Shown here one piece after another: positions 1 through 5,117 of a stretch of DNA of 8,133 nucleotides. This DNA is from Candidatus Aenigmatarchaeota archaeon (GTDB lineage Archaea; Aenigmatarchaeota; Aenigmatarchaeia; QMZP01; JAUXAV01), in assembly GCA_030619735.1 (NCBI GenBank), contig JAUXAV010000044.1, forward strand, positions 1-8,133, written 5' to 3'. The position numbers were made by a program, and so were the translations under genes. The stretch's first letter is position 1. Each line of letters opens with the position of its first letter. The notes under the pieces are model-generated. The model was not told where the DNA came from. It searched no databases and saw only the letters and a program-made list of their open reading frames with translations.

Positions 1-28
1 CAAAGGTATTTGGTTTACAATGTAAAAT

Positions 29-34
29 GGAGGT
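29..34 (+). promoter_or_regulatory. Strong Shine-Dalgarno before the first gene
   Basis: The sequence GGAGGT lies 6 nt before the ATG at 41, which fixes that start. The gene therefore has a leader and is not leaderless, unlike several others in this window. No convincing TATA box is visible in the 28 nt before it, so the promoter may lie outside the window. Confidence 0.8.
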
Positions 35-40
35 AATACA

Positions 41-421
41 ATGGTAGAATTCCAGACACTGAAGGCGGATGAAGTCAAATTCGGAAAGAACAATTTCCTT
101 GAGGTTGCCAGGAAAAAGGCAATCGCAGAGGAAGGCGAAAATGAATTCATCGCCATCTCAAGGGGTTTCTTCCTTCCAGACGGAACAAAGAGATTCAAGA
201 AGTCCCTTGCAATACCGGACGACAAGGAAATAATCAGCTTCGTTGCCGAAAGGCTGAATGAGTTCTGCACCGGGACTTCAAAAGCAAGCAAGGCACCAGA
301 AGAAGCACCAGCAGAGGAAGCTCCTGCAGAAGAAGAGCCAAAGGCAGAGGAAGCAGAAGAGGAAAAACCTGAAGAAGAGAAAGCAGAAGAGGAAAAACCT
401 GAAAAAGAGAAAGCAGAATAA
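41..421 (+). CDS. Small protein with possible PC4-like core and acidic Pro/Glu/Lys tail
   Basis: The protein has 126 residues in two clear parts. Residues 10-75 form a compact segment predicted as strands (VKFGKNNFLEVARKKA, then EFIAISRGFFLPDGTKRF and KKSLAIP) followed by a helix (DKEIISFVAERLNEF). This strand order, the FGKN start, the ISRGFF..DG..RFKKSL stretch and the closing helix resemble the PC4/p15 single-stranded nucleic-acid-binding fold; that resemblance is inference from pattern, not a match I could test. Residues 84-126 are almost only Glu, Lys, Ala and Pro, in repeats such as EEEKPEEEKAEEEKPEKEKAE, and should be disordered and strongly acidic. A strong ribosome binding site supports the ATG start. 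Downstream lie a T-rich tract and a stem-loop, then a convergent protease gene. The function is unknown; binding to nucleic acid or chromatin is the best guess. The gene is very probably real; the fold is uncertain. Confidence 0.85.
   Translation: MVEFQTLKADEVKFGKNNFLEVARKKAIAEEGENEFIAISRGFFLPDGTKRFKKSLAIPDDKEIISFVAERLNEFCTGTSKASKAPEEAPAEEAPAEEEPKAEEAEEEKPEEEKAEEEKPEKEKAE
353..412 (+). repeat. Two tandem 30-bp units coding the acidic tail
   Basis: Two adjacent 30-nt units (353-382 and 383-412) differ by a single base (gaagaag against gaaaaag). A partial third unit of six bases leads to the stop codon. Being a multiple of three, each unit adds ten residues, AEEEKPEEEK and then AEEEKPEKEK. The near identity suggests recent duplication by slippage, so tail length may vary between strains. 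Confidence 0.85.
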
Positions 422-439
422 ATACTGAGATAAGAAACC

Positions 440-468
440 TTTTTGAATTTTTGTTTTTATTTTGATTT
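440..468 (+). terminator. T-rich terminator after the first gene
   Basis: Starting 19 nt after the stop codon, the + strand carries successive T runs (TTTTT, TTTTT, TTTTT, TTTT) broken by single bases or short gaps. Archaeal RNA polymerase terminates at such oligo-T tracts without needing a hairpin. This one sits between two convergent genes, where termination is needed. Confidence 0.6.
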
Positions 469-469
469 C

Positions 470-498
470 CTTAGCTGCGGTGCTATCGCAGGCCTAAG
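470..498. repeat. Ten-pair inverted repeat between convergent genes
   Basis: CTTAG (470-474) pairs with CTAAG (494-498), and CTGCG (475-479) pairs with CGCAG (487-491). The loop is 7 nt and a GC bulge lies at 492-493. The element touches the stop codon of the protease gene on the minus strand and follows the T-rich tract on the plus strand. A T run is absent just after the hairpin in either direction, so it is not a classic bacterial terminator. It may block read-through or protect 3' ends of the two convergent transcripts. Confidence 0.6.
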
Positions 499-1731
499 TC
501 ATATATAGCTCATCCCTATTGCGGCAAATATAAATAAGAGCACCAAAAGGATGAAATGCCCGAGCCTCCTCACTATCATATCCCCCCTCTTTGGTGCGAG
601 CCTCTTTATCAGGATTTCCCACATCCTGCCCCCGTCAAGGGGTTTTAAAGGCAGGAGATTGAACAACCCCACACCCAGGTTAATTATCAGAAGGAATGCC
701 AGTAAACCGCCTATGAACTGGAGGGGGCCTGAATATGCAACAAGCTCCACCCTCAGCCTCTGCACATTGTTAAGGCCCACTATACCTATATAGCCCCCTG
801 AGAGATTATCCGGCCTCTCCACAGTGGTAAGGAAAAAGGTTTTCTCCTCATAACCGCTGTCCCTTAAAATAACTGTATGGATTGTTATGCTCCTCCCGGG
901 CTCTATGCCCGCCATGGTCCTGTTCAAATCCCCGTATGCCCCTATCTCTTCCTGGTTAATCCCGGTTATAACCCCTGTCAGATTAATCTGATGGGCAGGA
1001 TAACCCTCATGGACAGCTGTAAAACCAACACCCAGGGGGGTATAAATACTTGACATAAAGAGGGTTAAAGCAGCCAAAGCAACTCCTGCTGTCATGAAGT
1101 TGGCCCAGCTTCCTGCAGCAAACACCCTTAGCTGCGCCCAGGCCCCCCTCTTCTCCAGCTGCTTCTCATCAGGCTCCACAAATGCCAGGGGTATCACGGC
1201 CAGAATCCCCCACCCAAGCGACTTTATCCTGGTCTTTTCCCTGGCAGACATTATACCATGGAGCCCCTCATGCACAAGCACCAGGACCCCTATGGATATT
1301 ATCCAGTGCCAGAACGGGACCAGGAAAACCCCCGGAGCTATTGTTCCTGTGGCGGCAGCAGTGGGCAGGACAATGCCAAGCGGGGGCATGGAGGCAGGGG
1401 CCATCAAGAAGCCTACCAGCCTCTCTATCAGGAAATAAACTATATAGACTGATGCGCCGAATCCAAAGAAAACCCCTATGGTTCCCAGGGCCTTCCAGAA
1501 CCTCGGGAACCTCTCCCCTGTCCTTTTAATGAACCCCCTTCCGAACTGCGTTCTCCTCAGCAGGACTATGCCCTCCCTCTCGAAGTTCTTCCTGTCCCTG
1601 CAGACTATAAGGACCAGGACCGCGACAAAGGCCAGAACCGACAGGAGATACAAGTCAGATACTACATTCAGGGCTATTATTCCAAGAGCCAGGACTGCAA
1701 TCAAAACCAGTATGGATATGAACGAACCCAT
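499..1731 (-). CDS. Site-2 protease family (M50) membrane metalloprotease with PDZ-like insert
   Basis: This is a polytopic membrane zinc protease that cuts substrates inside the membrane (family knowledge). Numbering from the ATG at 1731 (410 residues): hydrophobic helices lie near 2-44 and 83-110; the zinc motif HEGLH is at 154-158 within a hydrophobic segment; and NLLPLKPLDGGR at 358-369 supplies the third ligand (Asp366), as in the NxxPxxxLDG motif of the family. Residues about 250-305 look like the PDZ-like domain that sits between the two catalytic segments, and a last helix ends the protein. All catalytic residues are present. A GTG at 1764 would add 11 residues, but both candidate TATA boxes on this strand (near 1771 and 1782) would start the RNA downstream of it, so ATG 1731 is preferred. 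The gene is divergent from the methyltransferase. The substrate is unknown; membrane-bound regulators are typical. Confidence 0.93.
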   Translation of the reverse strand: MGSFISILVLIAVLALGIIALNVVSDLYLLSVLAFVAVLVLIVCRDRKNFEREGIVLLRRTQFGRGFIKRTGERFPRFWKALGTIGVFFGFGASVYIVYFLIERLVGFLMAPASMPPLGIVLPTAAATGTIAPGVFLVPFWHWIISIGVLVLVHEGLHGIMSAREKTRIKSLGWGILAVIPLAFVEPDEKQLEKRGAWAQLRVFAAGSWANFMTAGVALAALTLFMSSIYTPLGVGFTAVHEGYPAHQINLTGVITGINQEEIGAYGDLNRTMAGIEPGRSITIHTVILRDSGYEEKTFFLTTVERPDNLSGGYIGIVGLNNVQRLRVELVAYSGPLQFIGGLLAFLLIINLGVGLFNLLPLKPLDGGRMWEILIKRLAPKRGDMIVRRLGHFILLVLLFIFAAIGMSYI

Positions 1732-1764
1732 AGTAATAATTGTTCCCAGATGGTTAAAAATCAC

Positions 1765-1788
1765 TATTTTATAAACCCTTTTTATAAC
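1765..1788. promoter_or_regulatory. Divergent TATA elements for protease and methyltransferase
   Basis: Two TATA-like boxes lie between the divergent genes. TTTTATAAA at 1767-1775 is centred 25 nt before the ATG at 1796, which predicts a leaderless methyltransferase mRNA. On the minus strand, TTATAAAAAG (1778-1787) and TTTATAAAA (1767-1775) predict starts near 1756 or 1745. Both are downstream of the GTG at 1764 and upstream of the ATG at 1731. Spacing of about 26 nt is the archaeal rule; the assignments are inference. Confidence 0.55.
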
Positions 1789-1795
1789 GATTAAG

Positions 1796-2419
1796 ATGGA
1801 TGAAGAGATGAGAAAAACAATAAAGACATACGATAAAATTGTGGAACAGTATTATGAGAGGACAAAGGCCCTGAAAACCAGCATAGAAATATTGAACCGC
1901 TTCTCTGAGCTCCTGCCAGCCCATGCAAGGATACTTGATGCCGGATGCGGCCCCGGCCGCGACGCAAAGCTGTTTACTGATAAGGGATTCAGGGTTGTTG
2001 GGATTGACCTGGCTGAGAAAATGATAGAGTTCGCAAAAAAGGTGGCACCAAAGGCAGAGTTCAGGATTATGGATTTAAGGCACCTAGCCTTTGAAGATAA
2101 CAGTTTTGATGCAATCTGGTTCAATGCATCATTATTAAATATAAAAAAGCAGGAGGCTCCGGAAACACTGAGAGAGATGCACAGAGTGTTAAAGCCAAAG
2201 GGACTGATGCTTGTAAGTGTTAAACAGGGCAAAGGGGAGGGCTTGAGAGAGGACAAGAGATATGGCAGAGTAGAAAAATATTATGCTTTTTATACAAAGG
2301 ATGAGTTGAAGCAGAAATTAGAGGACGCTGGGTTCAAAGTTATAGGAATGGAGACGAAGCAGGAAAGGGGATATGATGCCGGACCATTTATAATAGCATA
2401 CTGCAGGAAGCTCGGGTAG
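1796..2419 (+). CDS. Class I SAM-dependent methyltransferase
   Basis: The 207-residue protein has the Rossmann-type methyltransferase layout. A helical N-terminus carrying YDKIVEQYYERT (12-23) precedes motif I, ILDAGCGPGRD (46-56), the glycine-rich SAM loop. An acidic strand end at GIDLAEKMI (Asp71) would bind the ribose. IMDLRHLAFEDNSFDAIW (91-108) holds the adenine-contact Asp and the motif IV region, and the common REMHRVLKPKGLMLVS segment follows at 126-141. The C-terminal part (about 160-207) has the usual strand-helix-strand ending. The length is normal for the Methyltransf_11/25 group. The acceptor cannot be read from the sequence; small molecules, quinones, tRNA and proteins are all possible. 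The TATA box places transcription start at the ATG itself, so the mRNA is probably leaderless. The SIS-domain gene starts 49 nt downstream with its own candidate promoter. Confidence 0.93.
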   Translation: MDEEMRKTIKTYDKIVEQYYERTKALKTSIEILNRFSELLPAHARILDAGCGPGRDAKLFTDKGFRVVGIDLAEKMIEFAKKVAPKAEFRIMDLRHLAFEDNSFDAIWFNASLLNIKKQEAPETLREMHRVLKPKGLMLVSVKQGKGEGLREDKRYGRVEKYYAFYTKDELKQKLEDAGFKVIGMETKQERGYDAGPFIIAYCRKLG

Positions 2420-2437
2420 GGGTACCTCTTTGTTAAG

Positions 2438-2449
2438 GCTTAAAAAATT
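2438..2449 (+). promoter_or_regulatory. TATA-like box for the SIS-domain gene
   Basis: The A/T element CTTAAAAAATTT is centred about 25 nt before the ATG at 2469. This favours a leaderless mRNA starting at that ATG over an upstream TTG at 2430, which would lie before the transcription start. No Shine-Dalgarno sequence precedes either candidate. Confidence 0.5.
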
Positions 2450-2468
2450 TACCCTCAATTATATACTG

Positions 2469-3428
2469 ATGGCAAGGATACAGACACTAGACCATTATGT
2501 AATAAAGGCCCTGGATTTTATGGGGAAAGCAGGATACTATTCACTTGAAGAGAGGCTTCCCCTAAGCCCCCATACCCTTGTTGTCGGGAGCCAGACTGGT
2601 TTGTTAGCTGGCAGGATTATCTACCGCTTCGCAGGCAGGGCATTTTCCCATGCAGTGGAGGTCCTGGCGCAGCATGAAATTGATACAAAGGGGGGAATGC
2701 TCGGGGATGTCACGATTGTCTCAGCCAGCGGCTCACGCGAGGTTGTCCAGATAGCTAAATATGCCCTGGACAAGGGTCTTAGTGTTAATGCGATTGTATG
2801 CAACCCCGAGTCCGAGCTCAAGAAAAATTTCGGCAGCTGCGTGAATGAAATTCTTGTCCCCCTAGACGAGTTGGAGGAGCCCGAGCCCCCCACAGTGAAT
2901 ACGGCAACCTACGGGAGGATGATACAGGGGGTAACGCATGAAAACATACCTGAAATCAGGAAAAGGGTTAAATCGCTTGAGAAACCTAAAGAACAGCCAA
3001 AGGAAGGCTATGGAAGCGAAAGGTTTAAGGCATTCACCATTATACTGCCTGACAGCATGCCAGAGGTTGCAGGCATGGTTGACTGGAAGCTGAGGGGGGA
3101 GAAGATAGGAAGATGCATAGGCAGTATGGGTGCATATCTTACGGACTTCATGCACGGGGCAGGAATCACTGATGCGGAAGGGGAGCTTTACATTGATTTG
3201 GGCCTGAATGATAAAGAGAGGGAGATATTTGAACAGGTTTTTGAGCATATTCCTGGGGACAGGAAGCATCATATCAGGGTCCCGGAGGATTTCGGCCCCC
3301 TGGGCTACATGATGACCGGCTACTCCTTGGTGGGCCAGATTCAGAAAAACTACCCCAGCTTCCAGGATAATGTTCTAGATTATGCAGAAAGAATGAAAAA
3401 AATGAAACGGCCTGAACCCATAAAATAA
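2469..3428 (+). CDS. SIS (sugar isomerase)-domain protein with uncharacterised C-terminal domain
   Basis: Of the 319 residues, the first 130 look like a SIS phosphosugar-binding domain. A strand followed by the first sugar-phosphate loop, TLVVGSQTGLLAGRIIYRF, spans 36-54. The serine-rich second loop, VTIVSASGSREVVQIAKYA, at 81-99 is followed by GLSVNAIVCNPESEL. SIS domains bind or isomerise phosphosugars and also occur in regulators (family knowledge). A charged linker near 134-185 (EEPEPP; KSLEKPKEQPKEG) leads to residues 186-319, which contain LRGEKIGRCIGSMGAYLTDFMHG and HIRVPEDFGPLGYMMTGYSLVGQIQKNY; I do not recognise this part. ATG 2469 is chosen over TTG 2430 because the candidate TATA box lies 25 nt before it. 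The catalytic Glu/His of a true isomerase cannot be assigned. No sugar gene lies nearby to suggest a substrate. Confidence 0.8.
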   Translation: MARIQTLDHYVIKALDFMGKAGYYSLEERLPLSPHTLVVGSQTGLLAGRIIYRFAGRAFSHAVEVLAQHEIDTKGGMLGDVTIVSASGSREVVQIAKYALDKGLSVNAIVCNPESELKKNFGSCVNEILVPLDELEEPEPPTVNTATYGRMIQGVTHENIPEIRKRVKSLEKPKEQPKEGYGSERFKAFTIILPDSMPEVAGMVDWKLRGEKIGRCIGSMGAYLTDFMHGAGITDAEGELYIDLGLNDKEREIFEQVFEHIPGDRKHHIRVPEDFGPLGYMMTGYSLVGQIQKNYPSFQDNVLDYAERMKKMKRPEPIK

Positions 3429-3492
3429 GGTATTTAAATCTTTAATCCAATTTATTATATTAATTAACATATTGTATAGTTAATTAATTAAC
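3429..3492 (+). promoter_or_regulatory. Promoter and possible operator of the histone-fold gene
   Basis: The 78-nt gap before this gene is very A/T rich. TATTTAAATC (3431-3440) and TTTATTATATTAATT (3451-3465) are TATA-like and predict starts near 3461 or 3481. A perfect 14-nt palindrome, GTTAATTAATTAAC, occupies 3479-3492. Its right half, TTAATTAAC (3484-3492), repeats an earlier copy at 3460-3468, 24 nt upstream. A palindrome over the likely transcription start and just before the ribosome binding site is a plausible operator, but no regulator is identified. Confidence 0.45.
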
Positions 3493-3493
3493 C

Positions 3494-3501
3494 AAGGAGG
3501 T
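3494..3501 (+). promoter_or_regulatory. Shine-Dalgarno of the histone-fold gene
   Basis: AAGGAGGT ends 5 nt before the ATG at 3507. It is a near-perfect match to the anti-Shine-Dalgarno of archaeal 16S rRNA and suggests strong translation. It fixes the start codon. Confidence 0.85.
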
Positions 3502-3506
3502 ATAAT

Positions 3507-4034
3507 ATGACAGCAATTATAGTGCCAAAAGAGCCCAAGAAACCAGAGGAGAAGCCAAAGGAAGGGCCCAAGGCAGAGCCAGCAAAGGCGCCAAAGCCAG
3601 GGGAAACCCCAGCAGGGCCCCCCAAAGAGGAAGCAAAAGCCGAAAAACCTGCAGAATCAGAGGAAGAGGTGTCAGAAGAGGAAGATGCCAAGCTTAAGCT
3701 GCCCTTCCCCACAGCAGCAGTTGTAAGGATAATGAAGGCAAACATGGACTCGGAAAAGATGATAAGGAAGGATGTGAAGGTTGCCATGAACAAGTGGCTC
3801 GGGGAGATGTGCGGAAGGGTCAGTAAGGAGATGAACAAGTTCCCCTATGTAATGATGCACCTGAACGAGCTGAACGAGGGCAAAAGGATATACGAGGACA
3901 TGGACAGCTTTGACAAGGAAAAGCAGAGGATTCTTGCCCATCTGGACGCCATGAAAAAGGACATAGAGAGGCTTGAAAGGGACCTGGGCAAGAAAGAGGA
4001 AGAGGTCATAACCATGGAAAAGAAGGAGGAATAG
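3507..4034 (+). CDS. Histone-fold (archaeal histone / NF-YB-like) protein with charged N-terminal tail and coiled coil
   Basis: The 175-residue protein has three parts. Residues 1-63 are a disordered tail rich in Pro, Lys, Glu and Ala (KPEEKPKEGPKAEPAKAPKP), ending in an acidic run at 50-60. Residues 64-131 align with the archaeal histone fold. LPFPTAAVVRIMKANM corresponds to ELPIAPIGRIIKDA of HMf-type histones, the long central helix DVKVAMNKWLGEMCGRVSKE follows, and LNELNEGKRIYED corresponds to the KAEDIELA helix. Residues 132-170 are highly charged and heptad-like, probably a coiled coil. Canonical archaeal histones have about 67 residues and usually no tails. Here the second loop reads KFPYVMMHLN where classic histones have a basic RKT, so DNA contacts may differ. 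NF-Y-like transcription factor subunits are the main alternative. A strong Shine-Dalgarno predicts high expression. The fold call is by eye alignment. Confidence 0.75.
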   Translation: MTAIIVPKEPKKPEEKPKEGPKAEPAKAPKPGETPAGPPKEEAKAEKPAESEEEVSEEEDAKLKLPFPTAAVVRIMKANMDSEKMIRKDVKVAMNKWLGEMCGRVSKEMNKFPYVMMHLNELNEGKRIYEDMDSFDKEKQRILAHLDAMKKDIERLERDLGKKEEEVITMEKKEE

Positions 4035-4151
4035 TCACTCCTTCACTCCCTTTATTTTCCTGAACTTCACCCTTTTCTTGTAGCGTTTCTTGTACTTCTT
4101 CTTGCGCTTGCTCTCAAAATACTCCCTTTTGCTGTCTTCTGAATGGGCCAT
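4035..4151 (-). CDS. Very basic 38-residue mini-protein adjoining tRNA-Leu (unproven)
   Basis: Reading the minus strand from ATG 4149-4151 gives 38 residues: MAHSEDSKREYFESKRKKKY, then a second half of the KKRYKKRVKFRKIKG type, and a TGA. Eighteen of the 38 residues are Lys or Arg. The stop directly abuts the stop of the histone-fold gene, and the ATG lies one base after the last base of the tRNA, so the ORF fills the gap exactly. Codon choice (AAG, AAA, AGG) matches the neighbours. There is no room for a leader unless it is the tRNA itself: 3' processing of the tRNA would leave an RNA starting U-AUG. The composition suggests an RNA- or ribosome-binding peptide. I recognise no family. A chance ORF in purine-rich DNA is possible, hence the modest confidence. 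Confidence 0.45.
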   Translation of the reverse strand: MAHSEDSKREYFESKRKKKYKKRYKKRVKFRKIKGVKE

Positions 4152-4152
4152 A

Positions 4153-4257
4153 TGCGGGAGGAGAGATTCGAACTCTCGAAGACACTAAGTCACACGGTCC
4201 TTAGCTTGGCATTCCCTGAAGGGAATCGTGCCCCTTTGACCACTCGGGAACCCCCGC
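4153..4257 (-). tRNA. tRNA-Leu with 21-nt intron, predicted mature anticodon AAG
   Basis: The minus strand folds as a long-variable-arm tRNA. The acceptor GCGGGGG pairs with CTCCCGC (one G-U) and the discriminator is A, as for tRNA-Leu; archaeal tRNA-Ser has G. The D stem is CCC/GGG, with GG in the loop. The T arm is GAGAG-TTCGAAT-CTCTC. The variable region, TGACTTAGTGTCTTC, has a short GAC/GTC stem. The gene is 105 nt, about 20 too long. Removing 21 nt (4206-4226) restores a perfect anticodon stem CACGG/CCGTG around the loop CTAAGGA, giving anticodon AAG and an 84-nt mature tRNA. The deduced splice sites fall exactly within a bulge-helix-bulge. CCA is not encoded. Anticodon AAG is unusual for archaea. 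The tRNA identity is firm; the anticodon rests on the intron model. Confidence 0.88.
4206..4226 (-). other. tRNA intron after position 30, bulge-helix-bulge
   Basis: The core helix is GGCA (last exon-1 bases before the bulge) pairing with TGCC (intron). It is flanked by 3-nt bulges CG|A and AA|G, where the bar marks the cut. Inside, TTCCC and GGGAA pair around the tetraloop TTCA. Cutting after the second base of each bulge removes 21 nt between tRNA positions 30 and 31 and yields five perfect anticodon-stem pairs. The outer helix is weak, so this is a relaxed motif. Most archaeal tRNA introns lie at 37/38; other positions are known but less common. Confidence 0.85.
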
Positions 4258-4278
4258 TTGGGTTAATCTTTATATATC

Positions 4279-4290
4279 TTTTATATATAA
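4279..4290. promoter_or_regulatory. Shared TATA element between divergent tRNA-Leu and rpoD
   Basis: TTTTATATATAA is close to palindromic and can be read on both strands. On the minus strand it is centred about 27 nt before the tRNA 5' end (4257) and is preceded by purine-rich GAAAGG, a good BRE-like context. On the plus strand it predicts a start near 4310, shortly before the rpoD ATG at 4320, with no Shine-Dalgarno. A second run, TTTATATAT (4269-4277), is also present. Confidence 0.6.
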
Positions 4291-4319
4291 CCTTTCTAAA
4301 TAATTAATTCATAAAACAG

Positions 4320-5114
4320 ATGATTCCCATGAAAGTCAAGATTCTTCAGAAGAAGGGGGAAAAGCTGACATTCCTTCTTGACGGCGCCTCACCCGCCTTT
4401 GCAAACGCCCTGAGAAGGATAATGATATCAGAGATTCCCACCCTGGCAATAGACGAGGTCAGTATAATGGACAACACCTCTGTCCTGTTTGACGAGGTGG
4501 TCACGCACAGGCTCGGCCTTATTCCCCTGACCTTCCCTGCAAGGAGGATGAACCCCCCAGGGGAATGCAGGTGCAAGGGCAAGGGCTGCCCTCTCTGCCG
4601 GGTCAACCTGAAGCTGGACAGGAAGGGGCCCGGAATGGTCTATTCGGGAAACCTCAGGAGCTCTAACAAGGCAGTTAAACCAACAGATTCCAGGATTCCC
4701 ATAGTGGAGCTTCTGAAGGGCCAGGACATAAAGCTGGAGGCAACAGCAAGGCTGGGATTGGGCAAGACCCATATAAAGAACCAGGCAGCCAATGCCGCAT
4801 ACCAGTATTATCCCGAGCTTGAGGCCAACGGCGCAAAGGGCAGGGATGAGCTGAAAAAAATAACAGAGGCATGCCCCAAAAAGGCCCTGGCAATAAGGGG
4901 CAAGAAGCTAATCCTTAAGGCCCCGGTTAATTGCGATATATGCAGGTCCTGCGAGGAGGCTGGAAAGGGCATAAAGATAAAGGCCAATCCCAGCAAATTC
5001 ATATTCAGGCTGGAGTCTGTCTCAGGCCTGAACCCCAGGGACATAGTGATAAAGGCGAACGAGGTCCTTCAGGGAAAGGCCAGGGACTTCAAGAAGGAAC
5101 TCTCAAAGGTCTAA
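4320..5114 (+). CDS. rpoD: DNA-directed RNA polymerase subunit D (alpha/Rpb3 homologue) with Fe-S type domain
   Basis: Subunit D pairs with subunit L to form the assembly platform of archaeal RNA polymerase, like bacterial alpha (family knowledge). Of 264 residues, the N-terminus carries the conserved dimer region FANALRRIMISEIPTLAID (27-45) and HRLGLIPL (63-70). An insert domain follows with Cys83, Cys85, Cys90 and Cys93 (CRCKGKGCPLC), a zinc-site pattern. Residues about 175-225 form the ferredoxin-like domain, with Cys185 followed by Pro and then Cys205-x2-Cys208-x2-Cys211. These four ligands fit one Fe-S cluster, as in many archaeal D subunits. The C-terminus, FRLESVSGLNPRDIVIKA, returns to the alpha-like fold. 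ATG 4320 is used; ATG 4329 (three residues shorter) is equally possible and no ribosome binding site decides. In many archaea rpoD lies beside ribosomal genes such as uS4, uS11 and eL18; here it does not. Confidence 0.97.
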   Translation: MIPMKVKILQKKGEKLTFLLDGASPAFANALRRIMISEIPTLAIDEVSIMDNTSVLFDEVVTHRLGLIPLTFPARRMNPPGECRCKGKGCPLCRVNLKLDRKGPGMVYSGNLRSSNKAVKPTDSRIPIVELLKGQDIKLEATARLGLGKTHIKNQAANAAYQYYPELEANGAKGRDELKKITEACPKKALAIRGKKLILKAPVNCDICRSCEEAGKGIKIKANPSKFIFRLESVSGLNPRDIVIKANEVLQGKARDFKKELSKV

Positions 5115-5117
5115 GGA

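Noticed and set aside
353..412. CRISPR-like or mobile repeat
   Set aside because: There are only two direct units with no spacers, inside a coding frame and a multiple of three in length; it is a protein-tail repeat.
551..1774. Plus-strand open frames across the protease gene
   Set aside because: They run antisense to a gene with intact zinc-protease motifs and show no domain pattern, start signals or plausible composition.
2621..3272. Minus-strand open frames within the SIS-domain gene
   Set aside because: They are shadows of the coding strand, rich in Pro, Ser and Cys, with no ribosome binding site or family pattern.
3488..3941. Minus-strand frames opposite the histone-fold gene
   Set aside because: The Ser/Phe/Gly-rich translation is what antisense of Pro/Glu/Lys codons produces; the plus frame has a strong Shine-Dalgarno and a recognisable fold.
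4153..4257. Reading this tRNA as tRNA-Sec (TCA in CTTCAGG), tRNA-Leu CAG (TTCAGGG) or tRNA-Ser GCT
   Set aside because: The TTCA lies in the intron hairpin loop, and its flanks (ATTCCC/GGGAAT) cannot make a proper anticodon stem with a 7-nt loop. GCT would lack U33 and a paired stem. The discriminator A and D-arm shape fit tRNA-Leu.
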